In this document: piece by piece, positions 51,945 through 61,715 of the stretch
How the letters are laid out: every line of letters begins with the position of its first letter
Numbering within the stretch: the first letter of the stretch is position 1
Assembly: GCA_036365455.1 (NCBI GenBank)
Contig: JAWQUS010000017.1
Coordinates: 1,054,001-1,118,000, forward strand
Source of the DNA: Macrosoma leucophasiata
Lineage: Eukaryota; Arthropoda; Insecta; Lepidoptera; Hedylidae
Length of the DNA: 64,000 nt
Direction: 5' to 3'
The notes under the pieces: generated by a model
What the model saw: the letters and a program-made list of their open reading frames with translations, nothing else
What the model was told of the DNA's origin: nothing
Database searches by the model: none
Position numbers and translations under genes: made by a program

Positions 51945-52852
51945 GGAGCTACACGGGCGTTTTTACCGGGCCCTCCATGGGCCCGATGTAGATTTCTTAG
52001 CGTCTGTGGCCTGGCTGCGATTCGGTGACCTCTTTGGGGAAACCGAAGGTTTTGTTTGTGCAATTATGGACGAAGTGGTAATGACCAACAACTACCGGAA
52101 GTTTATCCTGAAGGATGGAACGGTCGACATATGTCGGGCATGCCATCGACCGGGTGAATCAATCAGGCATATTGTTTCCGGCTGTTCGAGTCTTGCCAAC
52201 GGCGAATACTTGCACAGACACAACCAAGTAGCCAGGATAATCCATCAGCAACTTGCCTTGAAATACGGTCTTGTAGCCGCGGAGGTGCCGTACTACAGGT
52301 ATGTGCCCGACCCAGTTCTGGAAAATGACCATGTCACGATGTATTGGGACCGATCTATCATCACTGACAGGACTATTGTTGCCAATAAGCCTGATATAGT
52401 GGTGATAGATCGCTCGGAGCGCCGCGTAATGATGATCGACATCACCGTCCCGCATGATGAGAATCTCGTGAAAGCCGAAAAAGACAAGGAAATAAAATAT
52501 CTTGATCTGGCTCACGAGGTTGTCGCCATGTGGGATGTGGATTCGGCCATCATTGTGCCGATAGTCGTATCGGTGAACGGGCTGATAGCGAAGAGCCTCG
52601 ACCAACATCTCAAGAGGCTCTCGCTAGGTGGATGGATCAAGGGTCTGATGCAGAAAGCAGTACTCCTCGGCACGGCACGCATAGTGAGGAGGTTCCTGTC
52701 TCTGTGTCCCTAACCACCGGCAGCTTGGACCCTGCTCTCGCTGCCGGCGGCACACTATTTTTTAATTTTTTATATATATATTTGTTGTTTTTTTTTTAAA
52801 CATATATATGTAAAAAATTATTTGATAAGTTGGATGAATAAATAAGTGGAAT
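51945..52852 (+). mobile_element. Dong/R4-like LINE, plus strand, 5'-truncated
   Basis: Follows AATAATAATAATAATTA and ends at GGAATAATAATTAAA. Sequence matches the 3' third of the minus copy at 53395-55842. TAA-repeat targets are known for the Dong element of Bombyx mori. Similar words before (51905) and after (52900) the element show that the target region was itself repetitive. Confidence 0.88.
51948..52713 (+). pseudogene. Dong/R4-like polyprotein C-terminal third
   Basis: Open throughout, about 255 codons: ELHGRFYRALHGPDV, the C-x2-C-x7-H-x4-C finger CRACHRPGESIRHIVSGC, and the restriction-like endonuclease with KPDIVVIDR and MMIDITVPHDEN. It ends RRFLSLCP. No reverse transcriptase, so it cannot move by itself. 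It is roughly 95 percent like the minus copy by eye. Confidence 0.88.
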
Positions 52853-53039
52853 AATAATTAAAAACATTTCATTAAATTAAAGAAATCAATTAATTATATT
52901 CTAATCCATTTGTAAATAATAATAATAATTAAAAACAATTCATTACATTTAATAAATAAATTTAAACAATATTAGTACTTAAAAGATGTCGTACGAGTAT
53001 AATAACGTATGTTCTATATTGTGTTCGTGTTTGGATGCG

Positions 53040-53064
53040 TGTGTGTGTGTGTGTGTGTGTGTTT
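53040..53064 (+). repeat. GT microsatellite
   Basis: About 12 GT units in the LINE 3' untranslated region. Confidence 0.9.
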
Positions 53065-53394
53065 ATATTAAAAAAATGTCAAAATATATTATATTTTTAT
53101 ATTTATTGTTTATTGTATTACTTGCACAATGTCTTCAATTTCATGGTATTTTTTATTTTCAGCCAATTCATTAGTAACTTTTTAGTTTTATAGTATGTTA
53201 GGGGATAAGAACTCAATTCTTTGTTAAGGAGATTATATAAGTGTGCCGACTGTCTTATATATTGTCTCTTGGCGAAGGTAGCTTTCACCGTTACGGGAGG
53301 AGAAACGAGAATTCTTCTTCTGCTTTTATCTCTGACATGTTCATCATTATAAGGCAGATTTTATGCTTTTTTAGAATTATATGCAGAACATAAA

Positions 53395-55842
53395 TTATTA
53401 TTATTATTTTATTATTATTATTATATCACTCATTTATTAATTATCCATATTGATTATTTTTTTACATATATAAGTAACTTAATTAAATATAATAAAAGAT
53501 AATATTAACAAAGCACAAATATATATAAAAAAATAAAAAATAGTGTGCCACCGGCAGCGGGAACAGGGTCCAAGCCGTCGATGATTAGGGTCACAGAGAC
53601 AGGAACCTCCTCACTATACGTGCCGTGCCGAGGAGTACCGCCTTCTGCATCAGACCCTTGACCCAACTTCCTAGCTTGAGCCTCTTGAGGTGTTGGTCGA
53701 GGCTCTTTGCTATAAGTCCGTTGACCGTAACGACTATCGGCACAATGATGGCCGAATCTACGTCCCACATGGCGACAATCTCGTGAGCCAGATCAAGATA
53801 TTTAAGTTCCTTGTCTTTCTCGGCCTTCACGAGATTCCCATCATGAGGGACGGTGACATCGATAATCACTGCGCGGCGCTCCGAGCGGTCTATCACCACT
53901 ATATCAGGCTTATTGGCTACAATAGTCCTGTCAGTGATGATAGACCGGTCCCAATACATTGTGGCATGGTCGTTTTCCAGAACTGGGTCGGGCACATACC
54001 TGTAGTATGGCACCTCCACGGCCACAAGACTGTATCGCAAGGCAAGTTGCTGATGGATAATCCTGGCCACTTGGTTGTGTCTGTGCAGATATTCGCCGTT
54101 GGCAAGACTAGAACAGCCGGACACAATATGCCTGATTGATTCACCCGGTCGGTAGCATGCCCGACATATGTCGACCGTGCCATCCTTCAGGATAAACTTC
54201 CGGTAGTTGTTGGTCATTACCACTACGTCCATTATTGCACAAACAAAACCTTCGGTTTCCCCAAATAGGTCACCGAATCGTAGCCAGGCCACGGATGCTA
54301 AGGTGTCTACGTCAGGCCCGTGTAGGGCCCGGTAAAAACGTCCATGTAGCTCCTTGCCCTGCCACACACTCCTGCGGTCGCTGGTCGTGAGTACCTCAGG
54401 TTTGCGCCAGTTCTGTTTAGCCAAAGAGAGAGTGGTGAGTCCACTGTCGACCGCCACCATATCCTTATGCATATCCCCGTCGGCGGCCAGGAAATATTCT
54501 CTGAGGCTGCACACCTCACGGTTGTGTAGGGTCTTGGCACTAAGGAAGCCTCGACCGCCACACCTCCGCGGGATGTACAGTCTCATGACCGACGACCGCG
54601 GGTGATGCATCCGGTATGCCGTCAGCAAAGAGCGGACTCGCCTGTCAAGAGCATCCAGGTCGGTCTGAGTCCACTTGAGTATGCCGAAGGAGTACATCAA
54701 GACCGGCATGACCCAACCGTTGAAGGCGCGGACCTTATTACCACCCGACAAAAGACTTTTCAGTACTTTTGTCAGGCGACCAAAGAAACGTTCCTTCAAC
54801 GATTGCCTCATGTCGCCCTCGCGTATACCTAAGGCCTCCGACATACCCAAGTACTTATAGCTCTCGGCGGCAGAGAGGGTTCGGAACGAAATAGAACCTG
54901 GGAGATTTGTTCCCTCAGATTCCATTATCTGCCCTTGTCGTACATGCATTACTGCACATTTTTCGATTCCGAATTCCATCCTGATAGAGTTACTAAAGTT
55001 TTCAGTAACCTCTAGTAGCTCTGTCAGTTGCGAATTACTGGAGCCGAATAATTTCAGGTCATCCATATACAACAGGTGAGATATCATCCGACCGTCTCTG
55101 CGCAGCCGAAAGCCAAGCCCCGAAGCCTCTAACAACGTGCTAAGAGGGTTCAAGGCCAGGCAAAACCATAGGGGGCTCAGACTATCGCCCTGGAAAATAC
55201 CCCTGGTGATTCTCACAGGTTCACCGACCGCCAGGGGCTGCCGAGATCCTGGATAGTGAAGGACCGTGCTCCATTGCGTCATACATGAGCCCAGGAAAGC
55301 ACGTAGAGTTGTATTTACTTTATACAACTCCAGAACCCTCATGAGCCATGTATGCGGTACAGAGTCGTAGGCCTTCTTGTAGTCTATCCAGCAAGTCGAA
55401 AGACTCTTTCGGTAGCGGCGAACCTGCTGGCTAATTGCCATGTCAATGAGGAGTAGCTCCTTAGTACCGCGGGACCTGCTCCTACATCCATTCTGAGAGG
55501 CAGACAAGATGGAAAAATCTTCAATGTGTTTAGTGATTTTCACTCTCAGAATGGATGTAAGGAGTTTATATACCGTTGGGAGGCACGTAATAGGCCTGTA
55601 GTTCTTAGGTTCCGCGGTACTACCTGATTTATGGAGCAGGTGAGTCACACCAGTTGTAAGAAATGATGGGAGCGTTCCTGACTCCAGAGACAATTGGAAC
55701 TGGGTCGCCAAGCGAGCATGCGAACTTCTCAGCCATTTCAGCCAGAAATTATGCAGCCCATCCGGTCCCGGAGATTTCCAATTCGGCATCGGACGAGCTG
55801 CATTGGCTACGTCTTCTTCAGTTATTATTATTATTATTATTA
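53395..55842 (-). mobile_element. Dong/R4-like LINE, minus strand, in a TAA repeat
   Basis: On the minus strand it starts right after a (TAATAA) run (55842-55815) and ends in AGTGATATAATAATAATAAT at 53400-53435. It splits the reverse transcriptase C-terminus of the CR1/Jockey-group LINE between ...LLSVRKLY and LCSAYNSKKA. 5'-truncated, about 2.4 kb. Confidence 0.92.
53591..55813 (-). CDS. Dong/R4-like reverse transcriptase with restriction-like endonuclease, open frame
   Basis: No stop from 55813 to 53591; the first ATG is 55789 (732 codons). N-terminal PNWKSPGPDGLHNFWLK (reverse transcriptase motif 1 region), SQNGCRSRSRGTKELL, FQGDSLSPLWF, the catalytic YMDD near residue 242, and YKYLGM. 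After a thumb-like region comes CRACYRPGESIRHIVSGC (zinc finger, about residue 540) and then KPDIVVIDR and IIDVTVPHDGN (PD...D endonuclease, about 626). This domain order marks the R2/R4 group; TAA insertion marks Dong. The N-terminus is truncated, so the element is probably not autonomous, but the catalytic domains look intact. Confidence 0.9.
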   Translation of the reverse strand, partial: DVANAARPMPNWKSPGPDGLHNFWLKWLRSSHARLATQFQLSLESGTLPSFLTTGVTHLLHKSGSTAEPKNYRPITCLPTVYKLLTSILRVKITKHIEDFSILSASQNGCRSRSRGTKELLLIDMAISQQVRRYRKSLSTCWIDYKKAYDSVPHTWLMRVLELYKVNTTLRAFLGSCMTQWSTVLHYPGSRQPLAVGEPVRITRGIFQGDSLSPLWFCLALNPLSTLLEASGLGFRLRRDGRMISHLLYMDDLKLFGSSNSQLTELLEVTENFSNSIRMEFGIEKCAVMHVRQGQIMESEGTNLPGSISFRTLSAAESYKYLGMSEALGIREGDMRQSLKERFFGRLTKVLKSLLSGGNKVRAFNGWVMPVLMYSFGILKWTQTDLDALDRRVRSLLTAYRMHHPRSSVMRLYIPRRCGGRGFLSAKTLHNREVCSLREYFLAADGDMHKDMVAVDSGLTTLSLAKQNWRKPEVLTTSDRRSVWQGKELHGRFYRALHGPDVDTLASVAWLRFGDLFGETEGFVCAIMDVVVMTNNYRKFILKDGTVDICRACYRPGESIRHIVSGCSSLANGEYLHRHNQVARIIHQQLALRYSLVAVEVPYYRYVPDPVLENDHATMYWDRSIITDRTIVANKPDIVVIDRSERRAVIIDVTVPHDGNLVKAEKDKELKYLDLAHEIVAMWDVDSAIIVPIVVTVNGLIAKSLDQHLKRLKLGSWVKGLMQKAVLLGTARIVRRFLSL

Positions 55843-55844
55843 TA

Positions 55845-57000
55845 AAGTTTCCTTACAGACAGAAGATCGGCAGATTCAAAAAGACATTCTGTGGGAAATC
55901 TAAATGATTTAAAATACATGATCTTAAGCAGTGACCTCTGTGCTCTTTCAAGCTCTAGAAATTTCATTTTTGATGCACTTCCCCATAAAGGTAAACAGTA
56001 TGTTAAAACTAACTGAGCTAAAGAATTATAAATTTGCCTAAAAAGACTGCGATGTAATGTGACGCAAAGTCTTGAATGTATAAATAAATTTTCGAATACG
56101 GTTCATAGTGACCTCTGTATGTTTGTGCCAAGAAAGTCGCTGATCCAGGATTACACCAAGATATTTTGTATGGCGTACTTTACTTATTTTATTGCAGGTG
56201 CATCTTGTAATGAATGGGTCTGAACATTTATGAATTTTGATTTGGAATTTACAACAGGGTTGAGTTTGATCATATATTGAGAAGCAAACATAATTAGTTT
56301 GGTGGCGTTTAATGTTAATAGGTTACATTCGAGCCAGGCTGCTATCTTCATCAAACCCCTTTCCGTTACACGTTGGACACGGTCCCAAGTTTTCTCACTA
56401 AAAACAATCGCGGTATCGTCCGCATACGAAAATATATGACCCCCCTCTATTTTCATGTTACAAAGATTATTTATATAGATTAGGAATAGAGTGGGACCTA
56501 AGACGCTGCCTTGTGGAACGCCATACGTCACTATTTCATCTAGGCTTGTGGTGTCCTCTATTTTCACTCTCTGTTTCCGATAACTCAGATATTCTTTGAA
56601 TAGCTGAAGCGGTGTACCCCTGATACCAATATCTTCTAGCCTTTTTATAAGTACAGAAATCGAGGCGGAATCAAAGGCTTTTTTAAGGTCCAAGAACACA
56701 GCTAGGCACTTATATCCTTTGTCAGTGTTTTCGGTAATTAAAGAGGTAAGTACCAGAACTGCGTTCTCCGTAGATTTTCCTTGCCTGAATCCAAATTGTG
56801 TGCTAGAAAGAATTTCAATTTTATTTAAATATTTGATAAGGCGATTATTAATTGTTTTTTCTAGTATTTTAGATATTGATGATCAAATCGAGATGGGTCT
56901 ATAGTTTGATGGATCTGTTTTAGTTCCACCCTTATGTACAGGTATAATGATAGACTATTTTAAGGCCGCTGGAAAAACTCCCTGTTCAAAACAAAGATTA
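55845..57000 (-). pseudogene. CR1/Jockey-group reverse transcriptase, frameshifted
   Basis: Minus strand: VHKGGTKTDPSNYRPIS, FGFRQGKSTENAV, FLDLKKAFDS, GVPQGSVLGPTLFLIYINNL and YADDTAI (about 56430-56460), then KYLGVILDQRLSW and LVLTYCLPLWGSASK. A stop lies near 56895, frames change near 56185 and 56020. The element's C-terminus continues beyond the Dong insertion. Confidence 0.88.
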
Positions 57001-57854
57001 ACTAAATGGACAAGAATAGGAACAGTAATTTCATGAGCTTCTTTTAAAAATTTTGTAGGTATACCGTCGTAACCTGGAGCACTATCAGATTTAAGACTCA
57101 TTAATACAGAATGAAGTTCTATGTGGTCTGTTTTGAAAAATACAAAATATGACGCAGTGCAATTTTTTTGTTCATAATGCATTTCTATTTGTCTTAATTT
57201 AGCCGTTTCTCCTATATCAGCAAGTGACTTACCTATATTAGAAAAATATTTATTGACAACCTCAATTGAGTCCTGAGGATTAGTGGCTACTTGTAAAAGT
57301 TCTATTTTAGGTGTTTTACTTATGTTTCTTTGAGTGAATTTGTTCACAGATTGCCACAACTTTTTGGGGTTATTCCTAGCTTTGTATATTTGATTGCGTT
57401 CGTAGCAACGTTTTTGTTTTTTAATCAAATAAATACAGTGATTTCGATATCTCTTATAAGTAAGTTTTAACCTTTCATTGTTTGGTTGATTTTTAAGCTT
57501 CTTTTGCATATAATTTCGATTTAGAATACAACGAAACAATCCGAAGGTCATCCAAGGTTTTAATAATTTAATTTTGATCGGTTTTATGGTAGTACGTAAT
57601 ATCAGACTTTCTTGCATTTTATTAATTAGACATTCTGTAACAAAATGAGGGTTATGTATCTTGAGTAAATCTAAAATGTTAGTTGTTTTGAGATGTTTTA
57701 GCGCACCGACAAAATCAATAGTTTTTTTAGTTACCGTTTTATCACATATTTCACTGTGATTGGAAAGTTTTAGGGCAATCATCAAGTGATCTGTAATCGT
57801 TGTATTGATAATTGCTATTGTAGCATGTTGGGCGATATATTTATTTCCAAACAA
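56955..57854 (-). pseudogene. LINE endonuclease end, linker and start of reverse transcriptase
   Basis: A 299-codon open frame. ITDHLMIALKL is the end of the AP-like endonuclease. A basic linker (LTYKRYRNHCIYLIKKQKRC; KKLWQSVNKF) follows and SDSAPGYDGIPTKFLKEA opens the reverse transcriptase domain, which continues in the entry 55845-57000. Confidence 0.85.
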
Positions 57855-57859
57855 GATGC

Positions 57860-58225
57860 ATTTTCTAATTTGATTTCACTCACTGTATGGCTATGTGTGT
57901 GCTTTATGTAAACTACCACTCCATCAGCTTTATTAAAATGGTTAGTAGTCTTATATTAATGATAACCTTTTATATCGGGTATATTTTTATTAGGGCTTAT
58001 TCTGCATTCACTTAAAATGATTATATCAATGCTAGTATTTAGTTTTATAAGATTTAGTAGCAAGTCATCAATATTCGCGTAGACACTTCTAATATTTTGT
58101 GACACAATTGTGAATTCATTATTTTTTACCATCATTTTTTCAGAAAATTCTAATATAGGGCACTCAAATGACATGGCTACTTCTAGTTTGTCTATATCAT
58201 TCACAGTTTTTAACGTACTATTCAT
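57860..58225 (-). pseudogene. LINE AP-like endonuclease, N-terminal part, internally deleted
   Basis: TIVSQNIRSVYANIDDLL, DIIILSECRISP then, in another frame, NKADGVVVYIKHTHSH. These are the first conserved blocks of the endonuclease. The middle and later blocks, including the GD-N region, are missing before ITDHL in the next frame, so the domain is inactive. Confidence 0.8.
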
Positions 58226-58562
58226 TTTTGTGGTATGGATAAACTGTACATATTATATAAGTCAAAATGTGTATATGTATTATTACTAATAAAGTTATGT
58301 GCATATTGCTGAAGAGAGGGGTAGTAAAATAATATAATGTTGAGTATTGTGTAAATTGTGAAGTCTTGTGAGTGAGTATTTGTATATAATTAAAAGAGTA
58401 TGTATTGATTACAAGAATGCTTGTGAATATTAAAAATGAACGATCGTAAATTAAATATTAACATGAAAAATATAAAATATAAAAGTTTTAAAATGTTACA
58501 AAATTTGAGCTGTCATATAAAATTATAAAATTATATTCAATGCACATGTTAAAGAGATCTAG
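58226..58562. other. Spacer between LINE ORF1 and ORF2
   Basis: AT-rich, no frame of note; it is the inter-ORF region of the minus-strand LINE. Confidence 0.55.
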
Positions 58563-59138
58563 TCAAAGGGGAGATAAGTTATTCAGGTCTCCTTCACAAC
58601 TAATTAGTTGGGCCGGAGCTCCTTCTCTTACCCTTATATATACTTTTCCGTATGATGGCCAGCATCCTGAGTATTTATGTTTCTTAGTTCGTTTTTTGGC
58701 TAGAAAGAAGAGGCGTCTTCCATTAGCGGTAAGCGACTCCGATATAAAAACAGGTTTCTGTTCTCCTTCAAATTTAAGGTGAGATGTATTTAGCTTAACT
58801 TTAGTACTTTTGTTAAATATCTTTGAGGCTTTCATGATTTTTTCTTTCTTGAAACAGGTAACAAGCTCTACTATTATGGGGCTTATTCCGTTTGCTAACT
58901 TTTTAGTTCTAAATATATTCCGTATATCAGCCTTCACTTCTACATTTATAATCTCTCCTACATTTTTTATAACAGTGTGCAACGTATTTTTGTTTTCGGC
59001 AAGAGCTTCTGGGACATTTTTTATTTCTAAACATGCAGCCCTACAATTTCTTTCAAGTAATTCCATTTTATTTTCCAATAAAGAAATATGTTTTTTGAGT
59101 ACTGCATATTCCTGCTTTGATTGTTGTAGTTGATTCAA
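58563..59138 (-). pseudogene. LINE ORF1 protein, 5' end probably truncated
   Basis: 191 codons on the minus strand. Residues 1-35 look like a coiled coil (LKKHISLLENKMELLERNCR). Then ACLEIKNVPEALAENKNTL, DIRNIFRTKK and a basic end, RRLFFLAKKRTKKHKYSGCW ... KVYIRVREGA. The C-terminal part resembles the Baculo_FP-type domain that I recall in ORF1 of lepidopteran LINEs. ORF1 proteins bind element RNA. The usual N-terminal zinc finger is not seen. The frame itself is intact. Confidence 0.65.
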
Positions 59139-59169
59139 ATTAAGGAAGGAAGGAATTAAACGGAACTAA

Positions 59170-59222
59170 ATACGGAACCCTACACTGCGCGTGGCCCGAC
59201 ACGCACTTGACCGATTTTTTTG
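59170..59222 (+). mobile_element. GGAACCC-family repeat, 3' remainder
   Basis: TACGGAACCCTACACTGCGC and CGCACTTGACCGATTTTTT complete the repeat begun at 51096; compare 690-740. Confidence 0.8.
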
Positions 59223-59597
59223 TGGCAATGAAGATTCAATTTATTTAAATGTAACAAATGGCGGACTTAACGCTAACAGTGCTTTATACCAGACAACCAT
59301 TGGTAGTGTAAAAAAATAGGACCAAATTGTAAAACCGTAAACCCTTTAGACATGTTACTTATGAACAAAATCAGTATTTAAGCTGCAAGTTAAGTGTGCT
59401 TTTGTTGAATGACAAAATTGTGACACACAATCAGACGGGTAAAGAGATGAAACTTGGTCACTTCGTATTTGCCAAGTTGCCAATGCGCTGCCAGATCTAA
59501 AGGACGCTTTTGGCAATCATTATAATATAGGTTTTAGCGACATACGATGTTGTTTAATCTGCAAAGTGTATCACATTGATTGTATATATATTATATG
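59223..59597. other. Intergenic, nothing recognised
   Basis: AT-rich spacer. Confidence 0.4.
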
Positions 59598-59610
59598 TAT
59601 ATATTACTTT

Positions 59611-59805
59611 ATCTCTGGTTCTATTAACCGTAGATATCAGTACCTCGAAGTTTTGTAATGTGCCCGGAGATGTCAACAGGCTAGCCACCTGTTACATGGC
59701 CCAAAAACGTAACCGGCGAATCGTGGGTGTTTGCATGTATGCTTGAATGCATGCATTTACCTCTGTCTACCCGTACGGGGATTACAGGCGGCAGTTACGT
59801 TTATA
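59611..59805 (+). mobile_element. SINE-B, 5'-truncated, 13-bp TSD
   Basis: Lacks the tRNA-like head and starts at ATCTCTGGTTCTATT; ends GGCGGCAGTTACGTT. TATATATTACTTT flanks it at 59598-59610 and 59806-59818. 5' truncation with a TSD is the mark of LINE-type priming. Confidence 0.88.
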
Positions 59806-59820
59806 TATATATTACTTTGT

Positions 59821-59965
59821 TGTATGTATGTATCTTCACGCCAGGTCCCTAACGAGGTAAGCAGAGAGTATGGAATGCCACGACTTCCTTCCTATATACC
59901 CGAACCATCGGAGAATGCCTATTTTCATTTTTACACCGATACTCTCATTCACACAAAACCATTAA
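59821..59965 (-). mobile_element. LINE-C 3' end, minus strand
   Basis: TATGTATGTATCTTCACGCC, GGTCCCTAACGAGGTAAGC, then coding sequence ATACCCGAACCATCGGAGAA read in reverse. Confidence 0.8.
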
Positions 59966-60540
59966 AACTATCAATGGAAGCTTTTTACTGGCTACAGAGA
60001 TGGTGAAATCAAAACAGGAAAGAAAAATTCGACGCTCGGATGTATGGCTTCTTTAGTAGTAGTTTTTCTTAAAAGGTAAAACCGCCGTGCTAGTTATCCT
60101 AAAGTGGCTCATTAATCCCTAGCTGAAGTCTTTTTTTTCTATTTTTTCTTTAATGTTTTTAATATAAATTTTCTTAGGGATCAGTCCCGATGTTAGAAAC
60201 ATTAAACATTTCAATCCGTATTATATCTAAACCCTAAGTGCTATCATGATACGATTGAGGCAGGATCATTATCACGCCCACAATCATACTTACACCTATA
60301 AATCACAATCAACAATGGGTATTTTTAGCGTAAAGTGAAATCAGAAAGTAAGCAATTAGTGCTAATGGCGCGAAATGCGTGCTGACGACGAATTATGAAT
60401 GGCTACCGTTAATCAGCTGTTATAAATGGTTTAGACTGTACGTGTGTTTATTGTTGATTTATTAAGCATTCCATTAGATAGATAATTCCCTTGTAGGTGT
60501 TCAAGTTGAACAAATGCTACAGACTAAAAATCGCGTGTAG
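59966..60540. other. Intergenic, nothing recognised
   Basis: AT-rich spacer. Confidence 0.4.
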
Positions 60541-60544
60541 TTTG

Positions 60545-60870
60545 ACTCAAACTCAAAAATGTATTTATTCAACGTTTTCGTCGGTTTTCGCGAGCTTCAT
60601 ACATTGTAGAAATTAAACTTGCGGACCACGGTAGCTGGAAAGCGACCGAAACGTCGGGTGTAAGAAGTTTGGGAGTGTTGTATACGCGAAAAAATCCGCT
60701 AGTTTAATTTCTACAATGTATTTATTCACTTAGAAATAATAGAATTTGCTTGTAAAATACAAAATTTAAGCAAATAACAACTTTTACGTTGATTACTATG
60801 TCAAAGTAAACAAAAATAAAATAAATAATGTCCATGAACATAATGTTCCATACTCTCTTTTACTGACGGC
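60545..60870 (-). mobile_element. LINE 3' end with hexamer tail, family T copy 3, split
   Basis: GACTCAAACTCAAAAATGTA start; resumes at 60715 with TTTATTCACTTAGAAATAAT and GCAAATAACAACTTTTACG, close to 1640-1830. The Penelope-like fragment at 60572-60714 interrupts it. Confidence 0.7.
60572..60714. mobile_element. Penelope-like terminal element, 14-bp TSD
   Basis: 143 bp. GGTTTTCGCGAGCTTCATAC at left, inverted ends ATTGTAGAAATTAAAC and GTTTAATTTCTACAAT, and in between GGACCACGGTAGCTGGAAAG and CGACCGAAACGTCGGGTG. AATGTATTTATTCA flanks it at 60558-60571 and 60715-60728. Non-coding; it may be a solo terminal unit. Confidence 0.85.
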
Positions 60871-61045
60871 AAGATAAAATATTTGAAAGATAAAAGCTAA
60901 ATAAAAGAGCAAAAGAATACTTGAACTATTGAAGCTGTAGTTATAATTATTTTCATGTTAGTGAGGTGACAAACACGCATGCAGCTTACATTGATGTTAA
61001 GTGATGACGTATATATTATAGTACTCTGTGGTGATGACTGCAGCC

Positions 61046-61286
61046 AGGGAATATAATAATACTACGTATAGAATGGACACTTCGACGTCCCGCCCGATTT
61101 CCCCGCAACGCCCAACCTCTTCCCCTCTTATGGGCCACGGTTGGTATTTTCTACGTGCTACGCACACAGTTGCGCGTGTAAATACACGTCACTGATTGAT
61201 GTCTGTGTAATAGAGACCAAATTAAGGATTTGTATGGAATTTTGTCCATTTCTTGTTTGTTGTTGTTGAAGAGTGTCCGCGGTGTG
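61046..61286. mobile_element. 241-bp insertion with 8-bp TSD
   Basis: CTGCAGCC occurs at 61038-61045 and 61287-61294. The insert has no TIR, poly-A or ORF that I can see; 8 bp would fit a hAT-type duplication but the ends (AGGGAATATA, CGCGGTGTG) are not inverted. Confidence 0.6.
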
Positions 61287-61320
61287 CTGCAGCCTACAGA
61301 CATCTACATAAAAACCAGAT

Positions 61321-61494
61321 TGTAATACGCATGCCTAGTCTAAATTAATTTGATTTCGTAGGTAGGTAATTAATGTTATAAATAATATGTTGATGACACT
61401 GACGCGCGGTAAAACTCGAACGAGTTTATGTTGCGTCTTACTGTTATTGTATTCACCTAATTATTGTATGTTTAAAAAAAAAAAAAAAAAAAAA
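61321..61494 (+). mobile_element. Poly-A retroinsertion
   Basis: 174 bp ending in about 21 A residues; AGAT on both sides (61317-61320, 61495-61498) is a short TSD. No family match in the window. Confidence 0.6.
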
Positions 61495-61715
61495 AGATGT
61501 CAAAATGCAGATGCATGCCACCCCTGAAACGTAAGGTGTCTCTGTGATAGTTATTACGGGGCCATACATTTCCATCTAACCGGATCACGATAGTGCCGAA
61601 CACTACCATTTAGCGGCAGATAGGTTAGGTGATACGGTGGTGCCTACGCCCTTCAGCTCCTTCGCTCGGAACTTTACCACCATTAGAAAGTTTTGGAGGA
61701 GTATTGATACAAACA

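Larger units (their letters stand above)
51560..59155 (-). mobile_element. CR1/Jockey-group LINE on the minus strand, split by two Dong-like insertions
   Basis: Order on the minus strand: ORF1 (59138-58563), endonuclease (58225-57860), reverse transcriptase (57854-55845), then after the Dong insertion the C-terminus (53394-53110, PPVTVKATFAKRQYIRQSAH), the 3' untranslated region, a second Dong insertion, and an (ATAA)n tail at 51595-51565. Stops and frameshifts are scattered, so it is dead. It inserted into a GGAACCC repeat whose halves lie on either side. Confidence 0.85.
60957..61687 (-). mobile_element. SINE-A, minus strand, hit by three insertions
   Basis: Pieces at 60957-61008, 61031-61045, 61287-61320 and 61495-61687 together make one older-subfamily SINE-A. 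The first gap is 22 bp (61009-61030) with GTGATGAC on each side. The others are the two elements listed next. Confidence 0.85.

Noticed and set aside
52159..52608. 149-codon minus-strand open stretch (and its mirror at 53690-54139)
   Set aside because: Antisense shadows of the Dong-like coding sequence; they exist in both copies only because the copies are homologous.
58563..59138. Baculovirus-derived FP-like gene
   Set aside because: It lies directly upstream of LINE endonuclease and reverse transcriptase on the same strand, so it is best read as LINE ORF1.
61046..61286. hAT transposon on the basis of the 8-bp duplication
   Set aside because: The ends are not inverted repeats, so only the duplication is claimed.
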